From positions 248,001-312,000 of the forward strand of contig NZ_FMYL01000001.1 of NCBI RefSeq assembly GCF_900096955.1: 64,000 bases of DNA, written 5' to 3'. Below the pieces are notes generated by a model. It ran no database searches, was not told where the DNA came from, and saw nothing but the letters and a program-made list of their open reading frames with translations. Within the stretch, counting starts at the first letter, position 1, and each line of letters opens with the position of its first letter. This stretch comes from Acinetobacter boissieri. Lineage in GTDB: Bacteria; Pseudomonadota; Gammaproteobacteria; Pseudomonadales; Moraxellaceae. Of this stretch, positions 46,763 to 55,280 are shown piece by piece. A program made the translations under genes and the position numbers.

Positions 46763-47116
46763 TTAGAGTGGCTCAGGTGCAACGTCTAGTGGTTTCTGAT
46801 CTCGTGGATTTTTTTGTTTTTCAAACAAATGTTCTAGGCTGTGTTTTAATCGCTCAACAGCACCATGAATTGCGGTATCAATGGTTGATGCTTTGTGCGA
46901 AACAGCGACTGGTTTTAAGCCTGCGGGACGTGCTTCAATCATACAACGCAGGTCGTTATCTCCGCCTTTTGCTGCATTTTCATCACTTAAATGTACTGAA
47001 AAATGGGTTATTTTCTCACCATGACGCTGAAATTTATCGCTAATTTCAGTCTGTACATAACTGATTAAACGCTCACTATTTTTAATGTTTTTATCTGTGC
47101 GGATTTCAATATTCAT
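46763..47116 (-). CDS. HPF/RaiA-family ribosome hibernation factor
   Basis: A 117-residue protein with the S30AE domain: NIEIRTDKNIKNSERLISYV, HFSVHLSDENAAKGGD, and CMIEARPAGLKPVAVSHKAST. The C-terminal 15 residues form a Pro-rich tail. It binds the 30S decoding site in stationary phase in relatives. Because it is longer than E. coli HPF (95) but lacks a long-HPF dimerisation domain, it is intermediate. AGGATAATGT precedes the ATG. Confidence 0.85.
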   Translation of the reverse strand: MNIEIRTDKNIKNSERLISYVQTEISDKFQRHGEKITHFSVHLSDENAAKGGDNDLRCMIEARPAGLKPVAVSHKASTIDTAIHGAVERLKHSLEHLFEKQKNPRDQKPLDVAPEPL

Positions 47117-47330
47117 ACATTATCCTCGCTTTTTGCTAATGTGGTGCAGAAAAAATACATCCATTTATTTGCACCTGGCTTTATTCACAAGATTCACCAA
47201 AATCGGTATAACTATAGAGCGCTATAACACTAAAGTTTTCTTGCTTTTAAAGTGTCCTTCTACTTTTAATATGATCTAACTTTTAAAATATGCAAGTATA
47301 TTTTTAAAAAATTATCAAAAGGATAACAAA

Positions 47331-48299
47331 TTGACAACTTCATATCTGCGTGGTCAAGCACTGGTTGACCATATTCAATCTGAGGCATATAGCCGTGACC
47401 TCATTGGCTATCATGGTGAAAATCCAAAGATTTCTTGGCCAAACAACGCCCGTGTGGCAGTACAGTTTGTACTTAATTATGAAGAAGGCAGTGAAAACCA
47501 TGTAGAGCATGGAGATACAGGTTCAGAACAATTCTTATCTGACATCATTGGTGCCGCCAGTTTCCCAGATAAACATATGTCTATGGATTCAATGTATGAA
47601 TATGGCTCACGTGCAGGGTTTTGGCGTATTCATCATGAATTTAAACAACGTGGCTTACCCATGACTATTTTTGGTGTAGGTATGGCTTTAGCCCGTAACC
47701 CCTACATTGTCGAAGCCATCAAAAATAGTAATTACGACATTGTGTCACACGGCCAACGTTGGATTCATTATCAAGACATGAGCATAGAGCAAGAACGTCA
47801 ATATATGGACCAAGCCATTACTGTGATTGAAGCCTTATTTGGTCAAACACCGATGGGTTGGTACACAGGTAGAGATAGCCCAAACACCCGCAAGTTACTG
47901 GCAGAGTTTCCACAAATTAAATATGACTGTGATTACTATGGCGATGACCTGCCTTTTTGGACATCACTCCCAACCGAAAATAAGCAAACTCGCCCACATT
48001 TGGTGATTCCATACACTCTAGAAAGCAATGATATGAAGTTCTGTTCGCCAGGTGGCTTTAACAGCGGTGAACAGTTCTACCAATACCTGAAAGATGGTTT
48101 TGATGTGTTGTATGCAGAAGGTGAAACCGCGCCAAAAATGATGTCGATTGGTATGCATTGCCGTATTTTAGGTCGTCCGGGTCGGTTTCGTGCTTTACAA
48201 CGTTTTTTAGACTATGTACAACAACATGAACAGGTCTGGGTTTGTCGCCGTAACGATATTGCAACGCATTGGTATGACCACTACAGCCAAACAAAGTAA
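47331..48299 (+). CDS. puuE: Allantoinase, PuuE type
   Basis: Metal-independent, polysaccharide-deacetylase-fold allantoinase hydrolysing allantoin to allantoate. 322 residues with RDLIGYHGENPKISWPNNAR, NYEEGSENHVEHGD, EYGSRAGFWRIHHEF, SHGQRWIHYQDM and GRDSPNTRKLL, all PuuE hallmarks. It starts with TTG at 47331, supported by AAGGATAACAAA and by the absence of a nearby ATG. First gene of puuE-uraD-uraH. I see no GG-N10-GC promoter before it. Confidence 0.92.
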   Translation: MTTSYLRGQALVDHIQSEAYSRDLIGYHGENPKISWPNNARVAVQFVLNYEEGSENHVEHGDTGSEQFLSDIIGAASFPDKHMSMDSMYEYGSRAGFWRIHHEFKQRGLPMTIFGVGMALARNPYIVEAIKNSNYDIVSHGQRWIHYQDMSIEQERQYMDQAITVIEALFGQTPMGWYTGRDSPNTRKLLAEFPQIKYDCDYYGDDLPFWTSLPTENKQTRPHLVIPYTLESNDMKFCSPGGFNSGEQFYQYLKDGFDVLYAEGETAPKMMSIGMHCRILGRPGRFRALQRFLDYVQQHEQVWVCRRNDIATHWYDHYSQTK

Positions 48300-48343
48300 G
48301 TAACAGCACCGATATTATTGTTTTTAAACTATTAGAGAATGTC

Positions 48344-48847
48344 ATGCAACTTGTCGACTTTAACCAAGCTCGATCCACTGAAGTGGCACAGTTTTTACAA
48401 AGCTGTGTCAATATTGAATCATGGGTCGATCACATCCAACAAAAACGTCCATTTCCATCCAAACAGTCCTTAATATGCTGTGCTGAAAATCAAGCAAAAA
48501 CATGGCAATGGGTAGAGATTGAATCTGCACTCAGTAAGCACCCACGTATTGGTGAAAAGCCTTCAACCACGCATTTATCTGCACAAGAACAGCAACATTC
48601 TCATGCAGAACAAGCCAATATTTCGCAAGATCAACGTACTCAAATGGCACTTCTTGCAGGCAATATTGCGTATGAAGAAAAGTTTGGTTTTATCTTTTTA
48701 ATTAAAGCAGCAGGGTTGTCGAGTGAACAGGTACTCGAACAGTTAACAATCCGTTTAACACATGACACCAAAACCGAACAACACATTGTCAAACAACAAC
48801 TGGCGCTTATTGCTTTACGCCGTTTAGATCAAAGAATTAACCCATGA
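48344..48847 (+). CDS. uraD: OHCU decarboxylase
   Basis: Converts 2-oxo-4-hydroxy-4-carboxy-5-ureidoimidazoline to S-allantoin. 167 residues with the catalytic HPRIGEK, SAQEQ near residue 80, and NIAYEEKFGFIFLIKAAG. Ribosome site AGAGAATG before the ATG. Its stop overlaps the uraH start (ATGA), indicating coupling. Confidence 0.93.
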   Translation: MQLVDFNQARSTEVAQFLQSCVNIESWVDHIQQKRPFPSKQSLICCAENQAKTWQWVEIESALSKHPRIGEKPSTTHLSAQEQQHSHAEQANISQDQRTQMALLAGNIAYEEKFGFIFLIKAAGLSSEQVLEQLTIRLTHDTKTEQHIVKQQLALIALRRLDQRINP

Positions 48848-49173
48848 TTAGCACCCATATTTTAGATACCAACCGTGGCAAACCTGCCAGTGGCATACAG
48901 GTCAAATTATTTGATGCCAACAACCATACTCTGATTGGGCAAGGCATTACTGATACTGACGGCAGACTTAAAGATTTTAGTTTAGGTGAGCATGTGATCA
49001 CTGAAGGTGCGTATCAACTTGAATACGATATCTTGCCATACTTTAAAGCACTCAAACAGGACACCTTTTTCCCAAAAGTGTGCTTACAGTTTTATATTGC
49101 CAATGCACATGAACACTATCATATTCCATTGCTAATGAGCCCCTATGCATACTCGACATATAGAGGAAGTTAG
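48844..49173 (+). CDS. uraH: 5-Hydroxyisourate hydrolase
   Basis: Transthyretin-like hydrolase opening 5-hydroxyisourate. 109 residues, complete: ISTHILDTNRGKPASGI with catalytic His, TDGRLKDF with Arg, HYHIPLLMSPYAYSTYRGS ending in the diagnostic YRGS. No signal peptide, so cytoplasmic. Last gene of puuE-uraD-uraH. Confidence 0.95.
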   Translation: MISTHILDTNRGKPASGIQVKLFDANNHTLIGQGITDTDGRLKDFSLGEHVITEGAYQLEYDILPYFKALKQDTFFPKVCLQFYIANAHEHYHIPLLMSPYAYSTYRGS

Positions 49174-49262
49174 TACATATAAAAATTAAATAGTTAATAA
49201 TAAAAGTTTTTTGTACGAATAATGGTTTTTTGTTTATTTTTTTTAATAAATTTTATAAAGTG

Positions 49263-49278
49263 TGGTGCATTTTTTGCT
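49263..49278 (+). promoter_or_regulatory. Sigma-54-type promoter of Tsx-like gene
   Basis: TGGTGCATTTTTTGCT fits TGGCAYRN4TTGCW with GG and GC exactly 10 bp apart and an intact TTGC. Transcription would start near 49290, leaving about a 90-nt leader. Confidence 0.6.
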
Positions 49279-49381
49279 TGATAAGCCAATACGTGGCTTA
49301 TCTCATTTTCTATCGTTCTGATATGAAAAATTTTGGGGTATTACTTAACTTGGTCAATATCAGACTACTTGGGGGCTTTAC

Positions 49382-50254
49382 ATGCTATTCAAACACCTGT
49401 CTAACTATAAAAAATCTGCAGTTGCCACCGCACTGTTATCTTCTGTATTGCTATCGACTTCTGCATCTGCACTTACTTGGAGCGACAACGCAATTGGTTG
49501 GCGCTATGGTACAGACTTTACAGAACCATTTAAAAATAACAGTGATGGTTCAAAAATTGACATCACTAAACAAATTTACTCGTTCACACATGCAAGTGGA
49601 TACACTTACGGGACTAACTTTTTAAATGTAGATTTTTTACAATCTTCATCAGAGCCAAATTCAGCGCAATCAGGTGGTAAAGGCACTCAAGAAGCGTATT
49701 TGGTGTACCGTAATAGTATAGATATTGGTAAAGTATTTAAAACTGATCTTTCATCCCAGGGTATTCGTGGCTATGCATTAACTGCAGGCCTAGATTGGAA
49801 TACTAAAAATGATGGCTATGCTTCTAAAAAACAAATGTGGGTGGTTGGGCCAACCATTAACTTCGATGTACCGGGCTTTTTAAGCTTAAGTGCATTAGTA
49901 TTTTTTGAAAGCAACAAACCAGCAGCCATTAGTAGCCGTTATAGCTATGACCCACATGCTGCATTCCAACTGAGCTGGGGCATGCCAATTGGTAAAACAC
50001 CATTATCTTTTGAAGGTTTTGCTTTATGGATTGATTCAAAAGGCAAAAATGAGTTTGGGGGTAAAACTGCACCTGAAACCAATATTGATGCAATGTTAAT
50101 GTATGACTTATCTTCACTGTGGGGTAAAAATGACAAAACCTTCCGTGCAGGTTTTGAATACCAATACTGGCACAACAAATTTGGTAACCCAACTGCAGGT
50201 AACAAGGGTTCAACAGCAAGCACTCCAATGATCCGTTTAGATTACCACTTCTAA
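49382..50254 (+). CDS. Tsx/OmpK-like outer-membrane nucleoside channel
   Basis: A 290-residue outer-membrane protein of the Tsx/OmpK family. Signal peptide ends at TSASA; the mature part starts LTWSDNAIGWRYG and has the family strands QIYSFTHASGYTYGTNFLNVD (shortened), YLVYRN, and WDSK-like segments, ending RLDYHF. Lies between the urate genes and the purine-type ABC transporter, so it likely lets nucleosides or purines through the outer membrane (inference). GGGGG precedes the ATG. Own sigma-54-type promoter and terminator. Confidence 0.85.
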   Translation: MLFKHLSNYKKSAVATALLSSVLLSTSASALTWSDNAIGWRYGTDFTEPFKNNSDGSKIDITKQIYSFTHASGYTYGTNFLNVDFLQSSSEPNSAQSGGKGTQEAYLVYRNSIDIGKVFKTDLSSQGIRGYALTAGLDWNTKNDGYASKKQMWVVGPTINFDVPGFLSLSALVFFESNKPAAISSRYSYDPHAAFQLSWGMPIGKTPLSFEGFALWIDSKGKNEFGGKTAPETNIDAMLMYDLSSLWGKNDKTFRAGFEYQYWHNKFGNPTAGNKGSTASTPMIRLDYHF

Positions 50255-50267
50255 TTAGCACTGACTG

Positions 50268-50291
50268 TTTTGGGGTCAACTGACCCCAAAA
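50268..50291 (+). terminator. Terminator of Tsx-like gene
   Basis: TTTTGGGGTC and GACCCCAAAA form a perfect 10-bp stem with loop AACT, 14 bp after the stop. The following 50292-50467 is AT-rich with no gene. Confidence 0.75.
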
Positions 50292-50467
50292 TGGTTTCAC
50301 CATTTCAGTACCCGATAGCTATTAAATAATACCATTAAATTTGTTTATTTTATTTTTCTATTTCTTATACTCAAGGCATTTACAAGACCTATTGTTTTTC
50401 ATAGCAAAGCATGAGATAAATAATAAAAATTAAATATATAACCTCACTGAATTAAAAGTATTTTTAA

Positions 50468-51016
50468 ATAAAAACGCCTAAATTTGAAACAGAACACCTT
50501 TATCTTTGCCCATTAGAACCCATCGATGCAGATCAGATCCAACTCAGTTTTCCTCAATGGGAAATTGTTCGCTATCTTGCCGCTAATTTCCCTTGGCCAT
50601 ACCCTAAAGATGGTGCATACCAATATGTCAATCACATTGCTCTTCCTGCATCAGAAAATGGAACAGCTTGGCATTGGACAATACGCCGTAAAGAAGAGTC
50701 AAGTATAATCATTGGAATGATTTCAGTCACAGACCGACAGGACGATCATCGAGGCTTTTGGCTCATGCCAAAATGGCAAGGCAACGGTTATATGACAGAA
50801 GCAAGTACAATAGTCACTGACTTTTGGTTCAATACACTCAATAGAAATATTTTACGCGTACCAAAAGCCACCATAAATGTTGCATCAAAAAAAATATCTA
50901 TAAGCTCAGGAATGAGATTAATCGCAACCAGTAAAAAACAATATATAGAAGGTGAGCTTGACACCGAACTTTGGGAAATCACCAAAGAAGAATGGAATAA
51001 AAAACACGCATATTAA
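50468..51016 (+). CDS. GNAT acetyltransferase with ATA in place of start codon
   Basis: A continuous frame of about 182 residues reads as a RimJ/RimL-type GNAT: TPKFETEHLYLCPLEPIDA at the N-terminus, then FPWPYPKDGAYQYVNHI, IIGMISVTD, and the acetyl-CoA loop PKWQGNGYMTEAS. The frame is bounded upstream by TAA at 50465 and the expected start position (50468) is ATA; the next ATG in frame is at 50717, after the first 83 residues. No GTG, TTG or CTG lies between. Either a point mutation ATG to ATA silenced it or a rare start is used. No clear ribosome site. Confidence 0.65.
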   Translation: MKTPKFETEHLYLCPLEPIDADQIQLSFPQWEIVRYLAANFPWPYPKDGAYQYVNHIALPASENGTAWHWTIRRKEESSIIIGMISVTDRQDDHRGFWLMPKWQGNGYMTEASTIVTDFWFNTLNRNILRVPKATINVASKKISISSGMRLIATSKKQYIEGELDTELWEITKEEWNKKHAY

Positions 51017-51038
51017 ACATAATAAAAAGTTAAATAGA

Positions 51039-51065
51039 ATGAGAGCCAATCGCTCTCATTTTTAG
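51039..51065 (+). terminator. Terminator after GNAT gene
   Basis: AATGAGAGC and GCTCTCATT form a 9-bp stem around four bases, followed by T's. Confidence 0.8.
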
Positions 51066-51238
51066 ATGTGTCGTATGTGCTGTAATGTTAATTTTAGACA
51101 TATCTAATACATGGTTTTACTCGGGCGAGAGTTTTGATCTATCAAGCCTTATCTGCCGTAGCGGCTCCAAATGGCATAAAACTCTTAATCAGCAAAAAGT
51201 CTTAGACATTGATTATAGTAACCAAATACTTTACACAT

Positions 51239-51266
51239 AAAAAAATTGCACCCTATCTGATGCAAT
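51239..51266 (-). terminator. Terminator of purine ABC transporter operon
   Basis: On the minus strand ATTGCA pairs with TGCAAT around 10 nt and is followed by six to seven T, 27 bp after the permease stop. The remaining 51066-51238 holds only an imperfect inverted repeat (TTAGATgTGTC / GACAtATCTAA) and no gene. Confidence 0.75.
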
Positions 51267-51292
51267 ATAAATAAAGCAAATGTACTTTAAAT

Positions 51293-52213
51293 TTAAGGAT
51301 TAAAAGTTTTACCTAAAGATGCAGGCAAGTTCATTTTTAATAATTTTCTGTCACGTGAAATAATGACTAATACCACAATGGTCGCCACATAAGGCAGTGC
51401 TGAAAGAAACTCATTCGGTACATTCAGACCCAATGCCTGTGCATGGAATTGTAAAATCGTTACGCCACCAAACAGATATGCCCCCAACATTAAACGAGTA
51501 GGTTTCCACGTTGCAAAGACCACCAAAGCAATGGCAATCCAACCTCGACCTGCCACCATATTTTCAATCCACATTGGTGTATACACTGTTGACAAAAATG
51601 CACCACCAATGCCTGCCATTAAGCCACCAAATAACACAGCGCCATAACGAATAGCCAGCACGTTATAACCCATAGCATGCGCACTTTCAGGCGACTCACC
51701 GACTGCTTTAAGTAGTAGACCTAAACGAGTTTTTGCTAAAACCCACCACACCACTAAAAAAGCCAATATCGATAAATAAACCACATAGTTTTGTTGAAAT
51801 AATATTGGCCCCAGTATAGGAATATCAGACAGAACTGGAATATTTAAATTATGTAGGCCCGGTAAAGCAGTACTCACATAGTTTTGCCCAATAAAAGCCG
51901 AAATTCCCATACCAAAAATGGTGAGTGCTAAACCACAAGCAGACTGATTGGTACTCATAGAGAGCGTAAAAAAAGCAAAAATGAGCGACATCGCCATGCC
52001 AGCAGCCCCTCCAACAAGAAGTGAGCTAAACACGCTGGCCTCATAATGTGAAGCAAAAGCAAACCCTGCAATTGCCCCCACTAACATCATGCCTTCGACA
52101 CCCAGATTAATCACACCTGTTTTTTCGGCAACGAGCTCACCTAACCCTGCAAAAATTAACGGCGTTGCAGCTGCAATTGTACCTGCCAAAATTGCTGTAA
52201 CTTCAATACTCAT
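51293..52213 (-). CDS. Nucleoside/purine ABC transporter permease 2
   Basis: A 306-residue permease of the BPD/BMP-linked family with about eight helices. It shows GELVAEKTGVINLGVEGMMLVGAI near the start (split as GELVAEKTG and NLGVEGMML), a hallmark of nucleoside/simple-sugar importer permeases such as NupQ. Start ATG preceded by AGGAGAACAGC. Paired with the larger permease, ATPase and BMP binding protein; likely imports purines or nucleosides for the urate pathway. Confidence 0.88.
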   Translation of the reverse strand: MSIEVTAILAGTIAAATPLIFAGLGELVAEKTGVINLGVEGMMLVGAIAGFAFASHYEASVFSSLLVGGAAGMAMSLIFAFFTLSMSTNQSACGLALTIFGMGISAFIGQNYVSTALPGLHNLNIPVLSDIPILGPILFQQNYVVYLSILAFLVVWWVLAKTRLGLLLKAVGESPESAHAMGYNVLAIRYGAVLFGGLMAGIGGAFLSTVYTPMWIENMVAGRGWIAIALVVFATWKPTRLMLGAYLFGGVTILQFHAQALGLNVPNEFLSALPYVATIVVLVIISRDRKLLKMNLPASLGKTFNP

Positions 52214-52255
52214 GCTGTTCTCCTGCCTGCATTTTTATCGGCATTAAATGACATA

Positions 52256-53344
52256 TTAGGGTGTACTTACGGGTGTTGTTTTTATTTTTCTTTTGAAAAA
52301 CCGATAGCGATTTTCAATAAATGCATCTGAAGCTAAAAGAAAAAAGAGCAATAAACCCTGAAAAACTCCAGTAATCGCAACAGGCAATTGCAGTTGCATT
52401 TGTGCCATTTCGCCACCAAGGTAAATCAATGCCATTAAGCACCCAGAAAGTACAATACCGATTGGATTTAAACGACCTAAATACGCCACAATAATGGCAG
52501 CATAACCATAGCCCGGAGAAATATTAGGGTTTAATTGACCAATTGGCCCTGCAACTTCACATAAGCCTGCAATACCTGCCATCAGTCCAGAAATACCCAA
52601 ACTAAACCAAATGGCTTTTTTCGAAGAAAACCCTGCATACTTTGCAGCATGTGGCGCTTGGCCACTTACTTCAAGTTTAAATGCCGTCATACTTTTTCGT
52701 ACAAATAGCCAAAACAGCACCACAGAAACACAGGTAATAAAAATAGAGATATTGATCCGTGTACCATCAATCACCAAAGGTAAAGTCGTGCTGTCACCGA
52801 ACATGACTGATTGTGGAAAATTCATACCATCTGGGTCGCGCCATGGCCCACCCACTAAATACAGTAGAATAAACATTGCCACGTAATTCATCATAAGCGT
52901 TGTCAGCGTTTCTTCTGCATTAAAATGAGTTTTGAGTAATGCTGGAATTAAGCCCCAAAATGCACCGCCAATAGCACCCATCACAATCATGAGCGGTAAA
53001 ATCCACCAACCGACTTGATCATGACATAAAATGGCAACGCCACCGCCAAAGATTGCACCCATGGTCAACTGACCTTCTGCACCAATATTAAAAAGTTTGG
53101 CACGAAAACCAACAGCAAGCCCTAATGCAATTAAAATAAGAGGACTCGCCTTGACAAACAGCTCACTTAAACTATACGTGCTGGTGAGTGGTTCAATAAA
53201 AAAGATATATAACGCTTGAGTTGGCTTTACACCCAGTGCTAAAAATAAAAAACTACCTACAATTAGCATTGCAATCAGTGCAATGACAGGAGAAAGCCAC
53301 TTCATCACTTGAGAGGGATGTTCTCTTGGCTCTAATAAATGCAT
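52256..53344 (-). CDS. Nucleoside/purine ABC transporter permease 1
   Basis: A 362-residue permease with about ten helices. FNIGAEGQLTMGAIFGG is the conserved motif of the YufP/NupP permease class, with AEETLTTLMMNYVA in the cytoplasmic loop. AGGGTGAAAAG precedes the ATG. Lies between the ATPase and the second permease, 42 bp before the latter. Confidence 0.88.
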   Translation of the reverse strand: MHLLEPREHPSQVMKWLSPVIALIAMLIVGSFLFLALGVKPTQALYIFFIEPLTSTYSLSELFVKASPLILIALGLAVGFRAKLFNIGAEGQLTMGAIFGGGVAILCHDQVGWWILPLMIVMGAIGGAFWGLIPALLKTHFNAEETLTTLMMNYVAMFILLYLVGGPWRDPDGMNFPQSVMFGDSTTLPLVIDGTRINISIFITCVSVVLFWLFVRKSMTAFKLEVSGQAPHAAKYAGFSSKKAIWFSLGISGLMAGIAGLCEVAGPIGQLNPNISPGYGYAAIIVAYLGRLNPIGIVLSGCLMALIYLGGEMAQMQLQLPVAITGVFQGLLLFFLLASDAFIENRYRFFKRKIKTTPVSTP

Positions 53345-53378
53345 CTTTTCACCCTATTTCATCATTTCACTTTGCATG

Positions 53379-54983
53379 CTAAACATGAGCATTTTTATTA
53401 AGAGAAGAATTTACTGTTTTTGTTTCAGCGGTAATTCCCGACATGAGTAGACCAATTTGTTCGGCATTGGTTTCTGTTGTTGGCATTGGGTCAGACAATT
53501 GACCCGACGCTAACACACAAATTTTATCGCTAATTTCAAATAGCTCTTCTAGTTCTTCAGAAATCACCAAGATTGCAACGCCTTGGCGAGACAAATCAAT
53601 CAGGGTTTGCCGAATAAACATGGATGCACCAACGTCTACACCCCATGTTGGTTGGGAAATAATAAGTACTTTAGGTTGCTGTAAGATCTCTCGCCCAACA
53701 ATAAATTTCTGTAAATTACCACCTGACAATGAGCGTGCTTCAGCATTGACACCCGCAGCCTTTACTCCAAATTTTTCAATACACTGTGCAGTAAATTTTT
53801 TGGTTTTTTCAAATTGAATTAGACCAAATTTGGTTAAGCCTTGACGAAAAGCGGTCAGTAAACTGTTTTGTGCCAACGTCATATTGGGTACAGCACCACG
53901 CCCTAAACGCTCTTCTGGAACAAAACCAAGGCCTAAATCACGGCGTTGCCCTGCTGTCATTTTAGAGATATCTTGCCCTTCAAAAATAATCTGTCCTTGC
54001 TTTGTGGTGTCTTCACCAGAAAGCAAGGACAAGAGTTCAGCTTGGCCATTGCCTGAAATACCTGCAATACCTGTAATTTCACCACTATATATACTTAAAT
54101 TAATCTGCTCTAAATGCGTACCAAATGGATCATCTGAACGATGACTGACCTGAGACAATTCAAAGCACTTCTTCTTTGTCCCTTCAAAATCTTGGTGTTG
54201 ATACACAGGCAACTCACGTCCAATCATTAAGCGAGCCAAATCACTAGTACTGTTTTCACTTGGCAATACATACCCTGTTACTTTCCCATTGCGTAAAATG
54301 GTGGCTTCATCACACAACGCTTTAATTTCGTGTAACTTATGACTGATATAAAGAATAGACACTCCTTGCGATGCCAATAGTTTTAATGTTTTAAATAGTT
54401 GTTGTACGGCTTGTGGTGTCAGTACAGACGTGGGTTCGTCTAAAATAATTAAAGATGGGTTTTGTAGTAAACAACGAATAATTTCAACACGTTGTCGCTC
54501 TCCAACAGACAGCGAGTAGACTTCTCGTTGTGGATCTACTTTCAAGCCATATTGCTCTGAGACTTGAATGATTTTGTCATGTAAAGCTTTTGCTTCAATT
54601 TTCTGGTCAAGCCCAAGTAAAATGTTTTCTGCAACGGTCAGCGTTTCAAACAAAGAAAAGTGCTGATATACCATGCCAATGCCAAGCTTTCTCGCCATTG
54701 CAGGGTTATCAATACATACCTCTTTACCATTCCACAAAATTTGACCCTGATCGGCTTTGGTTGCACCATAAATAATTTTCATTAAGGTACTTTTACCGGC
54801 ACCATTTTCACCTAAAATTGCATGAATTTGTCCTGCATTGACTTTCAAATCAATACAATCATTTGCTTTAAGCGTGTTATAGCTTTTACTAACATTGAGT
54901 AATTCAAGTCGAACTTGGTTATGCAATGGCTCTGATTGTGGCGAACGATTGCTCTTGTCATGAATGGAAGATTGTGTATGCAT
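53379..54983 (-). CDS. Nucleoside/purine ABC transporter ATPase (two domains)
   Basis: About 534 residues with two ABC cassettes. First: Walker A GENGAGKSTLMKIIYG, signature LSVGERQRVEI, Walker B LIILDEPTSVLT. Second: degenerate Walker A GISGNGQAELLSLLSG, signature LSGGNLQKFIVGRE, and Walker B reading LIISQPTWGVDVG. Gln for Glu and the degenerate second P-loop are usual in this class (NupO/RbsA-like). Start taken at ATG 54983; a GTG sits one codon upstream. Confidence 0.9.
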   Translation of the reverse strand: MHTQSSIHDKSNRSPQSEPLHNQVRLELLNVSKSYNTLKANDCIDLKVNAGQIHAILGENGAGKSTLMKIIYGATKADQGQILWNGKEVCIDNPAMARKLGIGMVYQHFSLFETLTVAENILLGLDQKIEAKALHDKIIQVSEQYGLKVDPQREVYSLSVGERQRVEIIRCLLQNPSLIILDEPTSVLTPQAVQQLFKTLKLLASQGVSILYISHKLHEIKALCDEATILRNGKVTGYVLPSENSTSDLARLMIGRELPVYQHQDFEGTKKKCFELSQVSHRSDDPFGTHLEQINLSIYSGEITGIAGISGNGQAELLSLLSGEDTTKQGQIIFEGQDISKMTAGQRRDLGLGFVPEERLGRGAVPNMTLAQNSLLTAFRQGLTKFGLIQFEKTKKFTAQCIEKFGVKAAGVNAEARSLSGGNLQKFIVGREILQQPKVLIISQPTWGVDVGASMFIRQTLIDLSRQGVAILVISEELEELFEISDKICVLASGQLSDPMPTTETNAEQIGLLMSGITAETKTVNSSLNKNAHV

Positions 54984-55230
54984 CACCTAAACTCTGTATG
55001 TAATTTAAGTCTTGATTAGACTTTTTTAAGACAATCCGATCTAGACCGTCATAACCCATGATTGACACGGCGTTGCAAAAACAATAAATGACCGAAAAAA
55101 ATGGAATAAAAACAGTAGATTCAGCGAAGTCATTCGCCTCTAAACCAATAAAAGTTTTATGCAATCTAAAAGCTTAGACGCAGGCTCAGTTGACTCATTT
55201 CTGTCGCAGTCGATAACCGCTAAATAGATA

Positions 55231-55259
55231 ATGATGGATAAAACGAGTTTATCCATCAT
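55231..55259 (-). terminator. Intercistronic hairpin after binding-protein gene
   Basis: ATGATGGATAAA and TTTATCCATCAT are perfect 12-bp arms with a 5-nt loop, 22 bp after the BMP gene stop. No long T tract follows, so it may stabilise the upstream mRNA and partly terminate, making binding protein more abundant than membrane parts. The rest of 54984-55230 holds only a small AAGTCT/AGACTT hairpin. Confidence 0.6.
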
Positions 55260-55280
55260 ATCGTCGAACATGAATGCAAA

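Noticed and set aside
47117-47330. Sigma-54 promoter for puuE-uraD-uraH
   Set aside because: A TTGCT block is present at about 47236 but no GG lies 10 bp upstream.
51066-51238. Small RNA or riboswitch downstream of the GNAT gene
   Set aside because: Only imperfect inverted repeats; no promoter or terminator of its own.
54984-55280. Purine riboswitch in the ABC transporter operon
   Set aside because: No conserved purine-aptamer core; only simple hairpins, and the region lies inside the operon rather than at its start.
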